From Stenopsyche tienmushanensis (taxonomy: Eukaryota; Arthropoda; Insecta; Trichoptera; Stenopsychidae), in assembly GCA_008973525.1 (NCBI GenBank), contig WACJ01000530.1, positions 1,550,001 to 1,614,000 on the forward strand: a stretch of 64,000 bases of DNA, given 5' to 3'. The notes beneath the pieces are model-generated. The model was not told the DNA's origin, ran no database searches, and saw only the letters and a program-made list of their open reading frames with translations. Shown in pieces: positions 11,706-23,477 of this stretch. Numbering within the stretch: the stretch's first letter is position 1; every line of letters starts with the position of its first letter. The translations under genes were made by a program, and so were the position numbers.

Positions 11706-13027
11706 GTCTTGATATGATATACATTTCTCAATTCAAATTAATTTACAGAAAAATTGATAAGCCGTTTTGCGAGTTTCGTAATGCAGTTTGATAATTCGTC
11801 CGGATGTCTGTCTGTTCAAGCCATCAAAAATTTTGCGCAATGCAATTATGGCCGAAAGATGCTTTAATACCGCGAAAACATAATAAAACTATTATACATT
11901 TAACGGATACATTAATCTTTTCCAAGTGTACAATTATGAATGCGTTGCCCAAGTCGTGAGCTTTAAGCTCTAATGACGGAAAAAAATTAAATAGCTCCAA
12001 TGATGAGCGACTATCGATTCATCATTATTTTGCCAATGTACATTGATTACTCCATTTTTTCAACAGAAATATCTCCGTTACTTCAGTGGTGCAAAATTAT
12101 ATGCATCGTATTTCCCAACACAATTGCATAGTGTTGCAGGACCTGTTCTTTGGTATTTTTTCTCTTTAACCTGCGACCTTTTATGTATCGTTTTCACCCA
12201 AGATTGATGTGACTTTTAAGTTGTGGAATTTTTTTCGTATTTTTATTGCCATCTTGACACTTTCGACATAAGAAAAACATTGCAGAATTACATAAAATTC
12301 TATAAATTTAATCAAAATTCCAATTCATTGACGTCCAACAGCGTAACGGATATGTCACATTAATGCTAATTGTTTGGGCTTTGATAATTAAATTTACAGA
12401 TTTCTCCTTATTTCCTCCACCATAACTAAACAAGGCAATATTTATGATATTTTTAATAATTTTAGAATAATTTAAAAACGCTCCATAAAGTCTTCCAAGT
12501 GAAAAACGCAGATTAAACGCTCAGATGCATCAGATTTCACCGCAACAAAAAATGTTCATCTTATCATAATTTCAACTTTTTTGCACTCGTATGCAATAAA
12601 TTTTATTGTCGCAATGAATATATAGCAATATGCAGATTGTCATACGTTCATCGCGATGGTGAAGATGTACGCAGAAAGTGCATTCACTTTCTGCGGTTCT
12701 TTTACAACTCACAAAATGAAAGTTGATGACCCACGAAGAATCGACGATACATCATGAAAAAAATATCCATTTTTAAATCCCTTGACGTATTATAAATTTA
12801 TGCTCATTTTCAATTAATTGGCAACGCGTCCTCGGTGCTAAATAAAAAGAATGTCGTTCTGCATCCGCAAATGGTATGTTGTTTCGATGCTCGACAAGAA
12901 AGTAAATAGAGTCGCATACCGATCTGGTTGCAGGCACACTGACCTCAAAGCATTTGAAAATACATAATATATCATCTAAGCATCACAACAGATGATATTA
13001 CTGTGATGGAAATATTGGATACATCAA
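11706..13027. other. Unassigned AT-rich sequence
   Basis: No ORF or repeat that can be supported. GTGCATTCACTTTCTGCG near 12677 has short inverted character (CGCAGAAAGTG / CACTTTCTGCG). Confidence 0.4.
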
Positions 13028-13029
13028 TA

Positions 13030-13371
13030 CAGGGTATATCCCAAAAGTCATGAAATATATCATTTTATCACACTTCTAATGATCGCAGCGTATTTAAACC
13101 AATTGAATAACGCGAGGAAAACCCTTAGCTTTACAGCACATCAAATTTCAGTCTAATGTAAGCATCAGGCGAATCAGGATAGCTGATTTAGTGCAACACC
13201 ACCAAAGAATTTGTACCCCCCAAAAACAGACTGCCAACGCTGCCTATTGCGTGGATATTCTGGAAATATTGATGAAAAGGACTACTTTGATGAATGATTA
13301 CAATTTGTACTGGTATTGTTAATTAATCTTTGAAAAAAATGCATATTTCATGACTTTTGGGATGCACTCCG
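13030..13371. mobile_element. 342-bp TIR element with TA flanks
   Basis: The ends are near-identical inverted repeats of about 29 bp: the left carries ATCCCAAAAGTCATGAAATAT after CAGGGTAT, and the right end, read from the other strand, carries the same block after CGGAGTGC. TA dinucleotides flank both sides (13028-13029 and 13372-13373). This is a non-autonomous Tc1/mariner-type MITE by target and end structure. No second copy was seen in this window. Confidence 0.75.
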
Positions 13372-13628
13372 TATGATTTAATTGTGTTCAAATTCAGTTG
13401 CTTGATAACAATGGATTCTTCAGATAACAATCGGACCAGTCTACCATTCAATAATAAGGTAATCTGTCGGAGTAAAGGCCAACGAGTTGTCGCTAAAATA
13501 ACATATTTTATTTTATAACCCAGCGTTAACCAAATTTCGACCTTTGAAGAGGATATTGTAGGTTGGTCAAGGAGTCTAGTTTGCCTTGTCCTAATAAAGA
13601 TACATTCTCAAGCTGACGTTGATCACTT

Positions 13629-13780
13629 TTAACCCGTTGATGAGTAAATGCGAGTCCAATAATATCAACAGTGTTAAGGTTCATTTGTTGACATACAAGA
13701 TTGACTCATGCTGCGCGCTCCTGAGAGAAAAGTGGATCTGTGTGGATGATTTAAAATTAACTCACTAATCAAATGGTTAA
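13629..13780 (+). mobile_element. TTAA-MITE, internally deleted copy
   Basis: TTAA at 13629-13632 and 13777-13780. It keeps the CCCGTTGATGAG left end and the CACTAATCAAATGG right end, and lacks most of the 5' internal region present at 26171 and 31958. Confidence 0.75.
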
Positions 13781-14134
13781 GCGATCCAAATTTTGGGATG
13801 AAGCAAAACAACTCAAGCAAATTGCAAAATCACATTTTTGTCGCTGAAATAACAAGTTTATACGAGATGCAGCAGAGAAACTTCCTTATTTCAAATGAAA
13901 TACCCTAAAGCGAAATTTATTCAAAAATAAATTAAAAGGCACTTCATTTGAAGGAACAAGATGTAATTTTTTTTCATTTAAGTTTAGTAATGATCATGTG
14001 GCAGACGAAAACGGAATGCTCGTTCGCCTCAGTGGCATACTTTTCAAGCGACCATTTAATCATCGCCACGCAATGATCATTTAAAAATCATTTTAATATC
14101 GTGTGTGTGGGGCTATCCGAAATTCCTAGCTTAG
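13781..14134. other. Unassigned sequence
   Basis: No gene or repeat recognised. Confidence 0.4.
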
Positions 14135-14238
14135 AGACCATGACCGGGCATGGCATCCGGTCATGCCAGCGGTTTGAAAAGTGGACCGGTTGGACACACA
14201 GACATTGTGACCGCTTCATTCTCTTTTAGGGCACTTGG
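14135..14238 (+). repeat. Non-LTR retrotransposon C-terminal fragment
   Basis: Plus-strand frame MASGHASGLKSGPVGHTDIV; shares with 11590 the GACCATGACCGGGCATGG lead and the same small deletion, so these two are sister copies. Confidence 0.65.
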
Positions 14239-14555
14239 GGTTTTGTGTGTATGGAGATAAATGTAATTTTAAGATCTTTAACAATCTCGCATATTCCTTG
14301 ATTTTCGTTTTTCACTTTATCCTTTTCATTGAACAAGAGACTTCCTATCTTCTTTTGCTGTTCCAAAGATAATAATAATGACGTGTTTTCTTAATTTCCT
14401 CAGAGAATATCCATTTTTTGCTAGAGCTTGGCTTAGTTCCTTAATTTCTTCTTCTATGTGATTGATATCTGGCAATATGAAAGTTTTGTCTATGAGTGCT
14501 TTTGTGTTAGTCAATCTGCCTCGGATGGTGATAAGAAATGGAGTGAAGGTATACA
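14239..14555. other. Unassigned sequence
   Basis: A 78-codon minus frame runs through here but has no recognised motif. Confidence 0.35.
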
Positions 14556-14725
14556 CTTTCATGCTCTAAAAGAGGTGGCCAAAAGATTTGTATGTCCAAA
14601 CCGTCCGCCTTTCAGACCGTTGGCACTTCGAATGAGCGCCTCGCGATCGGACGCCATGCTCGGACATGTCCATAGAACGTGACCTGCGTCCATGATCGGA
14701 TCTTCGTACGGACACTCGGAAATCG
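14556..14725 (-). pseudogene. Non-LTR retrotransposon ORF2 C-terminus (best copy)
   Basis: The minus frame reads SECPYEDPIMDAGHVLWTCP, then SMASDREALIRSANGLKGG and GHTNLLATS. A Cys-x(n)-His-Val-Leu-x-x-Cys cluster followed by a short basic tail is typical of the C-terminus after the reverse transcriptase (and RNase H, if present) in R1/Jockey-like elements. Only this tail of about 55 residues is present, as expected for repeated 5' truncation. At least ten related pieces lie in the window. Confidence 0.65.
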
Positions 14726-14727
14726 GG

Positions 14728-14995
14728 GAGTTCGTTGTCAATGGGATAACAGCTTTTGATTTTTCAGAACGTATGAAATAGCTGCAATATTGTCTGTAAA
14801 TCCGAACACGGATGAATACATTGGAGACGAAGTTCTAGCAATATTTCTTTTGGAATACATTTTTTATTCAGGCGGATAGTCTCAACAAAACCAAGCCCTG
14901 TCTACTGAAGTTTATCCACACCATTGAAAGTTGTGAAATAGTTGTCAGCAATAACCGTCCTTCCTTGCCAGCCGGCTGAATTACTTGCCATTTAA
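14728..14995 (-). pseudogene. piggyBac transposase fragment
   Basis: Read on the minus strand, 14970 to 14820 encodes RTVIADNYFTTFNGVDKLQ, a stop, then GLGFVETIRLNKKCIPKEIL. This matches the piggyBac core (…D-N-x-F-T…, then …G-T-x-R-x-N-K…-P-K-E…). After a frameshift, SVFGFTDNIAAISYVLKNQK follows, resembling the later F-x-F…SYVxKKxK block. The aspartate of the DNYFT motif is present. One stop and at least one frameshift make it a pseudogene. It directly abuts the non-LTR end at 14556 and lies about 90 bp from a TTAA-MITE fragment. Confidence 0.7.
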
Positions 14996-15035
14996 TATTA
15001 GTAGTACCTTTTTACCTAAGTTAACTGTTTCTTGG

Positions 15036-15165
15036 CCTCCTTATTCTTTTCCATTATACAGAATACTATATCTTCTTCTCTACTATTCTCCACTTATCTC
15101 TCAGATCCGCGCAGCGTATATAAAGCTTGTATATCAGTGAATAAATACTATTGATAGCACACAAT
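15036..15165 (-). mobile_element. TTAA-MITE fragment
   Basis: Contains CACTTATCTCTCAGATCCGC, GCAGCGTATATAAAGCTTG and AATAAATACTATTGATA, the inverted form of the MITE's right half. The terminal TTAA is not seen. Confidence 0.55.
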
Positions 15166-16229
15166 TACTCCTTCATTTCTTTGTGTAAACATAAACAATA
15201 AACTTTAAATCGATTCATTTGTTCATATGCACCAAGATCATTATCGGAGCTATTGGTTACGGAGTGCTCCGAGTGTCCCCCCCGGTGCAGTATCCGCAGC
15301 CGAACAACGCGGCAATCCGAGGCGTAGCGACGAAAGCAACGTATATAATAATTTACATTGTTATTACAAATTCTCCAATAGATGCATAGGATCATTATTG
15401 ATTATATTTGATGGACAGATCATAAATAGATTCAGCTTGAATTTCATATTATTATGTTGTGTTGAGCATCAATTAGGATGTTTTCAGTCGGCCAATTGCA
15501 AAAATATGTTATTATTTTTAACCGCGCTGTTATATTCAGACTTGCGTGCTTGGTTAATAGCTGTCTTCCTTCTTAACGTCTATATCTTTCGACGATGCAG
15601 GAAAATTTCGCCATATCTCGAAAATAATCTACACCGATCTATTTAGTATGAAATCTGTACTGCAATTAAACAGCTTTCGCATCCACTATCATTAAAATCG
15701 TCTAAAATTGAATGCAACACTTAGCAAGCCTCTCGCAATGCGCGGGGGATTGCGAAATTTTCGGAATAGATTATCAGCTTACTTCGATACGTTTTTTCTT
15801 CCTGTACAGGCACTGACACACATACGCGTTGAATTTATGTCGGAATAACAGTAAATAAGGAAGAATTTGAAGCGAGGTTCTTACGGGAAAGTGTCATAGT
15901 AGGGAATAAAAGAGATTGTAAACAAGCATACATCTTGACGTTTATGTTAATTGGGCTTCATACTTACAATTTATGTGGCGTTTTCAACACGTCTTCTTGC
16001 GATTTAACAGCCCTGGGAAAAGAGTGATAGTACTAAAGTATACACTGATATTTAACGCCCTTGGGCATTGCTTCAAACTTCAAATATCCTTTTGTGGGAG
16101 GAGCAAATTCAATGTGCGATAAAATCGAGGCCTATGAATATATTACGTAAATCTCAGTCCTTGTATGACGGTTCCAAAACATTAAAGTATCAATGGTACA
16201 TCTACTAATTGTGGCTGGTATCAACAGGG
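15166..16229. other. Unassigned sequence with overlapping frames
   Basis: 15225-15345 is GC-richer and open on both strands. The minus frame includes GGHSEHSVTNSSDNDLGAYE, which could be an exon, but no clear splice pair was found. The 139-codon plus frame (15227-15646) is hydrophobic and AT-driven. Neither is supported as a gene. Confidence 0.35.
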
Positions 16230-16305
16230 CTGATATAAAAAATCGATTCTGGGGACTGTTGTTCATGTCAGAAGACTGTATTTAAATGAAAAATAAGGTA
16301 TTATC
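16230..16305 (+). repeat. Short repeat shared with 55065-55125
   Basis: Common blocks are GGGGACTGTTGTTCATGT and TGTATTTAAATGAAAAAT, the second copy having GAGGACTGTTGTTTATGT. Class unknown. Confidence 0.5.
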
Positions 16306-16564
16306 TATTTATATAAGCTTTATAGTCTAAAAATCATTTGAATGAATTCCTTTTAAAAAATATATATTTGGATTAGAGAGTTTTTAATGATCTGGTTTAT
16401 TGTAAATAGACCGCTACACCACACTAAAATATTTCATATTTGGTCTATTATGGCGCAGGGGACTGTTACTAGAGGATTGCTTTATTATATTTCATTCAAA
16501 TATAATTTGAATAAATACATTGTGCTGATTGTTTTATTGATCGTCTACAGCACCTGCCTTATTT

Positions 16565-16640
16565 CGATCTCTAACACCGAACGAATAAAATTATAAACGT
16601 GTTCCGTCGTTCATCGCAGCCGACTCGTGGATCAGGACCA
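16565..16640 (+). repeat. Short repeat shared with 51715-51790
   Basis: Both contain TTCCGTCGTTCATCGCAGCC followed by an ACTCGTGG block. In each case the pair precedes other mobile DNA. Class unknown. Confidence 0.55.
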
Positions 16641-16729
16641 GTCAATTGCGCATTTCAATTCGCAATGACGAAGATATTGTCCCTCATATGTCAGACGGGG
16701 CATCATGTACGCTACATAATGTACACATG

Positions 16730-17446
16730 GAATCCGGGTGAGTGTTAGACTCCACGATGCCCACCCATAAAACCCCAGAGGGGGAGACAATCCTACGCCT
16801 GTGGGTAATAGTTGAACCATTGGGGTAATGATGTGGAGAAGAGCTGTGCAAAAGTAACCTCGTTGATTTGCTCATCAAACGCAGCTGGGGTAGCCCAGCT
16901 AATATGAGTTGGGTGAGCAGGTCACCCTGTGCTATGCATCCATAAATGTGTGCGTAAAATAGCCGATTACAGTAGTTAGTGGAGGCTGTGTCAAAGGCTC
17001 ACCACTATGCCCAACAACCTAGGCAAACTCGTCTTCGTGGCTTGGTACCAAGAATGATCGAACCGTTACGAGTGCCATGGAGAAGGGATATTCATCTGCT
17101 GCAGCCCTTTTCAAACTGAGGTTGGATTCGTGGTGGCATTGAACCCGCGGTAGTATTCCCTTGAAGTTTAGCCTTAAACTTTTGTCCATCCTCCATTGCA
17201 CCTTCGGGTGCACATGGTCTGAAGCTGGTCTTTCTTTGGCCTCTTTTAGAGGGCGTGGATCAAAAAGGGTGGGTACCTGGACACTCCGCGCATAGCGTTT
17301 TTCGTGTGACTAAAGGATCAGTGCTAAACAATCTTTGTGTGGCTAGTCCGGGGTAACCAGGAATAGACTATATAGCAGCGCAGGAAATGGGTACGATTGT
17401 TAATGAACCCCCAATCCAGTCAGTCGCTATCTGATGTCTGTAATCT
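16730..17446. repeat. Repeat R8, longest copy
   Basis: Carries all shared blocks plus a middle section (about 17020-17390) partly lacking in copy 1, including TTGCACCTTCGGGTGCACAT, itself a short inverted repeat (TGCACC/GGTGCA). It ends with CCCCCAATCCAGTCAGTCGC. Confidence 0.65.
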
Positions 17447-17454
17447 TGTCCATG

Positions 17455-17600
17455 ATAAAACACTATTTGATGGTAGAAGCGAGGTACTGCGTTTGTTCAC
17501 ATTTGATCATAAACAACAACGCGTCCACAATTCAGACCGCTGTTTGGAGCTGTTTGAGGATTAAACGTAAAGTGTTTGCAGAACATCATATCGATTTAGT
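17455..17600 (+). pseudogene. Mariner transposase fragment next to R8
   Basis: The CAACGCGTCCACAATTCAGA block corresponds to the QRVHNSDRCLELFQRNK segment that precedes the first catalytic Asp motif (VTxDExW). The same GAAGCGAGGTACTGCGTT lead and mariner piece follow R8 at 46041-46145. Confidence 0.65.
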
Positions 17601-19009
17601 GATACACAAGAGAATTGTTTTTGCGCATTATAAAAACGTTTTTTTTAATAGAATAAAGTTAATTTAAATGGATACTATATGTTAAGATCTTTTGGTGATG
17701 TTACATTGAAGATCGTCGATTACTTTTGTAATGAAATTACAGGCTTATCGCTTATGATAGGGTCAAAACGTCTTCATTGCCACATGCATTGGAAAGTAAA
17801 TTACCAGTTTGGGTAAATGTAAGAGTATCCTACATTCACATGTGGAGATATTCGCTCCTTACATCATTCTGGATGTTCGATTATGCAATGATACCTCTCA
17901 TTTAGTAAAAGTGCCAATAAAGTAGCACTAAAACCTAACGAATGATGACTCGATGGACTCTAGAAAGTGGTCCGAAGCACCCATGGAAAGATAAAAAACA
18001 AAGCCATGATGATTCCGTCCAATTACATATCGGAACCAGATTGGAGCTTTCCGGTATTTCATAATCATTGAGTACATAAAAGGGGTACAAAAAATCAGGA
18101 AAAATCCTATTCTAAACCACTTCCTTTTTTTACATGCGATGCCATCACGTTCCAAACATACTTTTCTACAATCATACATTTAAATTATCACCTAATGGTG
18201 GCACGTATCTTACGAAAAATTACAACATTCTCAGGACATCAAAAAACATGATGGTGATAGTTTGAAAGTCATCCCATAAAGAAGACAATCACGTCTAACG
18301 TACTAAACTTTAAGTATATTTCCTGGTGATAAAATCATAAAATATATACAAAGCATCCCATTGAAATAATTTTACATTAATACGTAAATCCGGATTGAAT
18401 CTAAGAAGAAATTTAATGGAGTAATATATAAGTATTTTCCATTTGTTACATTAAAGAGAACGAAGCTCAAATAACATTGCTCTCAGATATAAACAATAAA
18501 ATTAATATTTTAATAATACGTCCATAGCATATTGTTGCATTTTCGACAGCTTCTTTCACTTTCGTAATTATATAAAATTATAGTAACTTCTCCTTCTTGC
18601 GTTCGAGATTTGGAAGAAATTGAATGAAACTAATCCGAGCAGACCACAGAGTATTTTCATACATTTTTTGTGATGTAATTGTTCACTGTCAAACAATGTG
18701 GCTTTATTTGTATGTATGTGAATGCTCATTGGGAAAATGGTTGTATGACTTAATACGACCAGTTGAATGGGTATTTTAAATTGAATCACATATTCATGGC
18801 GCACGTCATTACCAGAAGAAAATAGGAAGATTTTGCCGTTTTTGTGGAAAGTAGTCACGGTCATCGTTCCTTTCACAAGAAATGCTTAAGTGATTCAAAA
18901 CTCACCCACGGCGCTACTCATGTTAATGTGGTCATCGCGAATATATCATAGGCAACAATAAAACAGATCGTAAATGTTTGACATGGTGATAATATTCTAT
19001 TAGAAATGC
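17601..19009. other. Unassigned AT-rich sequence
   Basis: Minus frames of 83 codons (17928-18179) and 102 codons (18568-18876) show no recognised domain, start context or splice signal. No repeat was recognised except TTTAATAGAATAAAGTTAAT near 17645, which is shared with 55365. Confidence 0.4.
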
Positions 19010-19394
19010 AAGCGCCATGGAGCACTGGTCGCAAGGTATGCGGGCGTACTCATTAAAGGGTTCAAATATCCAGGATATGTGGCTGATGGCCACATTTTTA
19101 AAATACCACGAATAAAAGATACAGTCTTAACTCTCGACATGAATTCCTGTCACAAAAAATTCAAACATATATAATGAACAAATTTAGATTGGATAATTGA
19201 TGTAAACACTCAGCTAAGTGGAATTGTATTTATATAATCACTTATTTTTCTCCGTAAAAAGATTAGAATGCAATATTAACCCGCGCGTTTGTCGGCCATT
19301 TTGTCCAGTCACAGTAAATTCTTGCGACGAAGAGGTCGTCGCGCGCTCACGTTCTTCATTTTGTAATGAGAATTCGTAATCGTACTGTAGACAT
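19010..19394. repeat. Pieces of S- and Helitron-type repeats
   Basis: 19010-19060 (GCGCCATGGAGCACTGG…TGCGGGCGTACTC) resembles family S. 19270-19345 (CGTCGCGCGCTCAC and GTCGGCCATTTTGT) resembles pieces at 40190-40230, 40495-40510 and 49440-49545. Confidence 0.4.
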
Positions 19395-19485
19395 GTTCGG
19401 GTATGGCGTCCATTCGTCATATCAGCGGTCCGAAAAGCGGACCGGTTGGATACGCAGACCTTGTGGCCACTCGAATTTTAAAATG
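19395..19485 (+). repeat. Non-LTR retrotransposon C-terminal fragment
   Basis: Plus frame TCSGMASIRHISGPKSGPVG continues to YADLVATR, matching the C-terminal tail at 14556. Confidence 0.65.
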
Positions 19486-19654
19486 AGCGTGTCCTTGCGG
19501 ACATGGATATTAAATGTGCTGTGCTGTGCACTTTTATGAAGCGATGGACCCATGTCTCATGCCAAATTGATACAAAAATTCGACCGCATTGCTGTGAAAC
19601 ATCGCCAAACCCTCGGTTGAAACATCATCACGGCGCTGGTTTTGTTACATTATG

Positions 19655-19750
19655 AGCAAACGCGGTACCCATCATGCGCACAGCTTTCTCATGTCCAATT
19701 TTTCAGTCAATCCAATATCATTTTGTGGATTTTTTTCATCGTTCAGGGGG
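19655..19750 (-). pseudogene. Mariner transposase short fragment
   Basis: The minus frame ends with GLTEKLDMRKLCA, the conserved NLxMxKLCARW block of mariner. Confidence 0.55.
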
Positions 19751-20029
19751 TGGTTACCACATTTGATCGACCACTGCGCTGTTCGTCTCGACAGCTGTTG
19801 ATAAGAACAGAAGGAATTACTATGACTGCACAAAATGACCGACAAACACGTGAGATTAACTGTCTCCCTCGCACAACTTGCGCGCGCAACTTTCTTCTCC
19901 TTATTCCCGCGGCCCTGCTTCACTTCACCATGCTACATGCGCTAATATGGTGCATCCGTTAAACGTCTCAAATAACAAATTGCGTACATAAACAATACTT
20001 AAAAACGTTCACAAAGGTGTGCATAACAA

Positions 20030-20125
20030 CTCCCCAAAGTTTCATCGTAATCAATTAAATAGTATGGCAGGGCATAAAATATGAACAAACAAACATTGAT
20101 TTTTATATATAAAAAGTGGATAATC
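20030..20125 (-). repeat. Helitron-type repeat fragment
   Basis: Contains the inverted forms of TATATAAAAATCAATGTTTG, the GCCATAC block and the AAACTT block. Confidence 0.5.
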
Positions 20126-21349
20126 TTTTCCCTAGAAACCTCTAATTGAGATCATCTATATCCATGAAGTATTTATAATTTGTAATATTTGTCATGATTG
20201 AAATACCAATCTTCAATTGAAAAACTGGGTCTTTCTCCACCCTGATGCCGCGTAATAGAAAACTCTTTGGTATCGGGAGAAAGAGCTTATTAAGAACACA
20301 ATTTTTTTTTTATGAAATCTGCCGTCGCCCGCACCAACTACTTTTCTTGCGACCCAACGCCAACACGCCACGCCAATTAGGTCTCAAATGTAGAATGACA
20401 TTTTTTGCATCATCGAAATGCAACAATTGCTCAATTTATAGACCACACAATGCTATTTACAAAATCTTTGATTAAGATAAATACAAAAACTTTCGATTCA
20501 GTACGCGTGAACGATATGATAAATGGCCTTAACCAAGATTCTTAATTATTGTTGTTTTTCTACCAATTTCTACATCAGCTCAGGTGATTGCCATCATCAC
20601 TATTTGTCAAAATTTAAACGATCGACCATTCATCTGCTTATCGAAATCCGAGATAAAAAATGTCTCAGTAGTAAAGAAATATTTATTTGTGAACGTCATT
20701 TGTATGGTTAGCGGAATCTTCAATGGCGCATGGACAATGTTGGGAAAGTTATTCCAAATGAATGGAATGATCTCGGAGAGCAGATGTGTCTGATGAGGCT
20801 CGCTTCGGCTTGTTAAACCAGCATTTGAAGTTAATGATGGCATAATTTCCATGACATTGAATCCAAAACTAATTCCGCTATGACACATGAAACACGCTGA
20901 TGAATATGCAGAACTATAATTACGTCAATTATGAAAATCGGTCTCCTTATTAGGGGCAATCTGCACACACACTGCTGGCCCAGATTCGATCCAAATGGAG
21001 TCATTAAAAATTAAAAGCACGTGGAGTTTAGTCCATTTCTCTCCCCCCCAAAAAAAGACGTCAATGGGATGCTCAGATTTGAACTGTCAAAATATCTGAC
21101 AGCTGATGACCGAATCGATGAATTGAGCAATCGGAGCCGAAGAATAGAAATCAAAACGGGACGATTATAATTTCATGATTGCTTTCAATGAGATGAGTTA
21201 TTCAGCAAATTGATTAAATTACCACATTGAATTTAAAAAAATATGGTTACATGAAAGGTAAACTTTCTATTTATCAAAGATTGTGTTGAGTGTTGTTAAA
21301 GTGGCCTAGTTCCTGGACTTTTTAACAAAAAATCGGGTTCAAATCGAAA
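20126..21349. other. Unassigned sequence
   Basis: Several frames of 60-93 codons overlap on both strands at 20245-20890 and none has a recognised motif. Confidence 0.4.
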
Positions 21350-22000
21350 CTGACATTGAAATGGTCGACCAAATGAGATGAATACGCCAGAAATGGTATC
21401 AGAAAATCCACAAAATAGTTTTGGATGACCGATCAAAATTATTAAAAATTATAATCAGCTATGATATACACCCATAAAACCCCGGGTGGGAGGCAAGATG
21501 TCATAAGATGAGTTAGCTGGGCTATCTCAGCGTTAGAAATTTGCTTATTATAGACATAAGTGGAATCTGTGCAAAAGATGATACAAAAATAGGACAAAGT
21601 GGCCATAAGGTTTGTATGTTCAATCGGTCCGCTTTTCGGACCGCTGATGTGACGAATGAACGCCTCGCGATTGAGTGCCATGCCTAAATATATCTACAGA
21701 ACGATTACAAACTCTCATTATGAAACGAATTTGCCCGAAGAAGACTGATCGGGTATTTAAATTTTACAATCGGTCAAAAATATTGTCATCTTTATTTTAT
21801 TGCGGTCTTATTCCGGCGTATATATCGTAGAGATTTATCATCGAAAATGCTGCAAAAAGCCCTAAATTTCCTAAAAGAAGAAGGCTACAAAGTCTGTGTG
21901 TCTAAATGGTCCAATTTTCGGATCGCTGATACGACGAATTAATGTTTCGCAAACGGACGCCGTGCCTGAGCATATCCAAAGAATATGAACTGCTTCAATT
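21350..22000. repeat. Composite of mariner, R8 and non-LTR fragments
   Basis: In order: a mariner SGRP-type remnant (GTCGACCAAATGAGATGAAT, 21363 onward), an R8 scrap near 21470-21535, a minus-strand non-LTR end at 21590-21700, the shared tail CGGTCAAAAATATTGTCATC at about 21763, and a second minus-strand non-LTR end at 21840-22000. The first, third and fourth parts repeat the arrangement at 7612-8120. Confidence 0.6.
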
Positions 22001-22954
22001 GGGAGGAGAAGAATTGTTTCCAAATAAGGCGAAGACAGTTCCATCTGCAGGCAAGATCATGCCATCAGTTTTTTGGTATGGATGCATGGGATAATTTTCA
22101 TAAATTATTTTCAAAAAGAAGATTAAGGAGAAATGGCCACACACAAATGGAAAAGATGGAGTAGGCAATTAAAAACCGTTTAAATACTCGACAATCATCG
22201 ATTGACAGTCGATTTGCATTCTATAAAATGGAAAGGTTTCGATATATTCTATAGCTATTTTCATGTGGCCAATTGCCAATCATTTGGCAAATGACTTGAC
22301 AAGTCCGCCCATTTGCCATTCATTTTGTTGAACGACCATGATATGGTTCCCACAATAAATAATTATTTAAGATGGTTAAATCTGCAGATTGACTAACCGG
22401 TTGACAATGACATTGTTGCATAAGCGCCGTTATATTAGTGTTTTTGCGCAAATTACGCCAAAAGAGGATGACGTATTAGGGCTGTCGTAATTATGCTAAA
22501 TACGCGAATACTTTTCGATATGCCTAATATATCAATATTATACATTATTGAAAAGTTGTATTTAATTCTTATTATATAAAATATTGTGTATAGGGTGAGG
22601 CCCCCAGCGGCGATTTGATCTCTTGACCTGCGCTACTATCGCTTTTGATCAAATAACCTGTGGTTTATTCAACTATCGATTTGGAGAACAAGTCCGGATG
22701 GTTGGAGAAGATGACCAGGAAAATATTTTTAAAAAAAACTGGTTTTTCCGAGATGTTTATTTGCATCTTTGGGCATATCATATGGACGCAATTCGATGTC
22801 TGAATTGCGGTTGATCTATATAGTGACAAGTTGGTCGCTTAGATTACGTAAAGATGTTGTTGGTCGCGCACTTGGCACTTCATGCACTGGTCATGCAGAA
22901 TAGTCAAGGACGTACAGACACACAATTTACTTTCGAATGTTCGTTCACTTTCTT
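22001..22954. other. Unassigned sequence
   Basis: No gene supported. TACGCGAATACTTTTCGATA at about 22501 recurs at 63541 near a hAT fragment. Short inverted words around CATTTGGCAAATG at 22285 were noted. Confidence 0.4.
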
Positions 22955-23260
22955 TGTGTGAAAAAAACGAAATTAAGCGAGCCACTTTTTATCGCTTCCT
23001 AGAGACGAACCGGCATCAATTAATCCGGCTAAGCGAGAAGAGAGCGGATTCACACTCCTCTGATTTATTTGTGTGCCCGCGTGCCGCCGTTTGGTGTCCC
23101 CGGGACCAAATCTGCGGCACCGCATAAAATAGATCTCGTCTGTCAGAAGCAGAGAGCAATATAAATATCGCCGGTAAAAGTTTTGTAATATCATTTTCGT
23201 GTGGTATTGTTCTTGTGTCTGACATCCGTCAACTGTCTATCATTAGCTGTCATCGTTTAG
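22955..23260. other. GC-richer non-repeated island
   Basis: Sequence without repeat matches in the window, with GTGTCCCCGGGACC near 23094 and CAATATAAATATCGCC at 23158. Short frames occur on both strands. It could be an exon, a promoter or conserved noncoding DNA; nothing decides. Confidence 0.3.
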
Positions 23261-23477
23261 CTGTCACATGCCATTTTTCTGCCAACCATCCGTGCGTACA
23301 CTCATCCAGACAGACGAATTTGCCAAAAAATCGAGCCTTTTGCGCAATTATTACATCATCGAAAATCATTATTAAATGTTCCTATTCGCCTTAATATCAT
23401 CCAGAAAATAAATTTATTACAATTAGGATCGAAAAATAAGTGTATTTAATTAAAATTCACAGGATCGCAGGTATTTT

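Noticed and set aside
15165..15395. Minus frame with GGHSEHSVTNSSDNDLGAYE as a possible exon
   Set aside because: No convincing acceptor/donor pair and no neighbouring exon. Reported only as unassigned.
15227..15646. 139-codon plus-strand ORF, among the longest in the window
   Set aside because: Hydrophobic, AT-driven composition, no start context, domain or splice signals. It overlaps a minus frame of similar quality.
18568..18876. 102-codon minus ORF
   Set aside because: No domain, no promoter or splice signals, AT-rich codons.
19540..19962. Plus frames near the mariner scrap as a possible host gene
   Set aside because: The region reads as degraded mobile DNA. The 106-codon plus frame is opposite a recognisable mariner NLxMxKLCA block.
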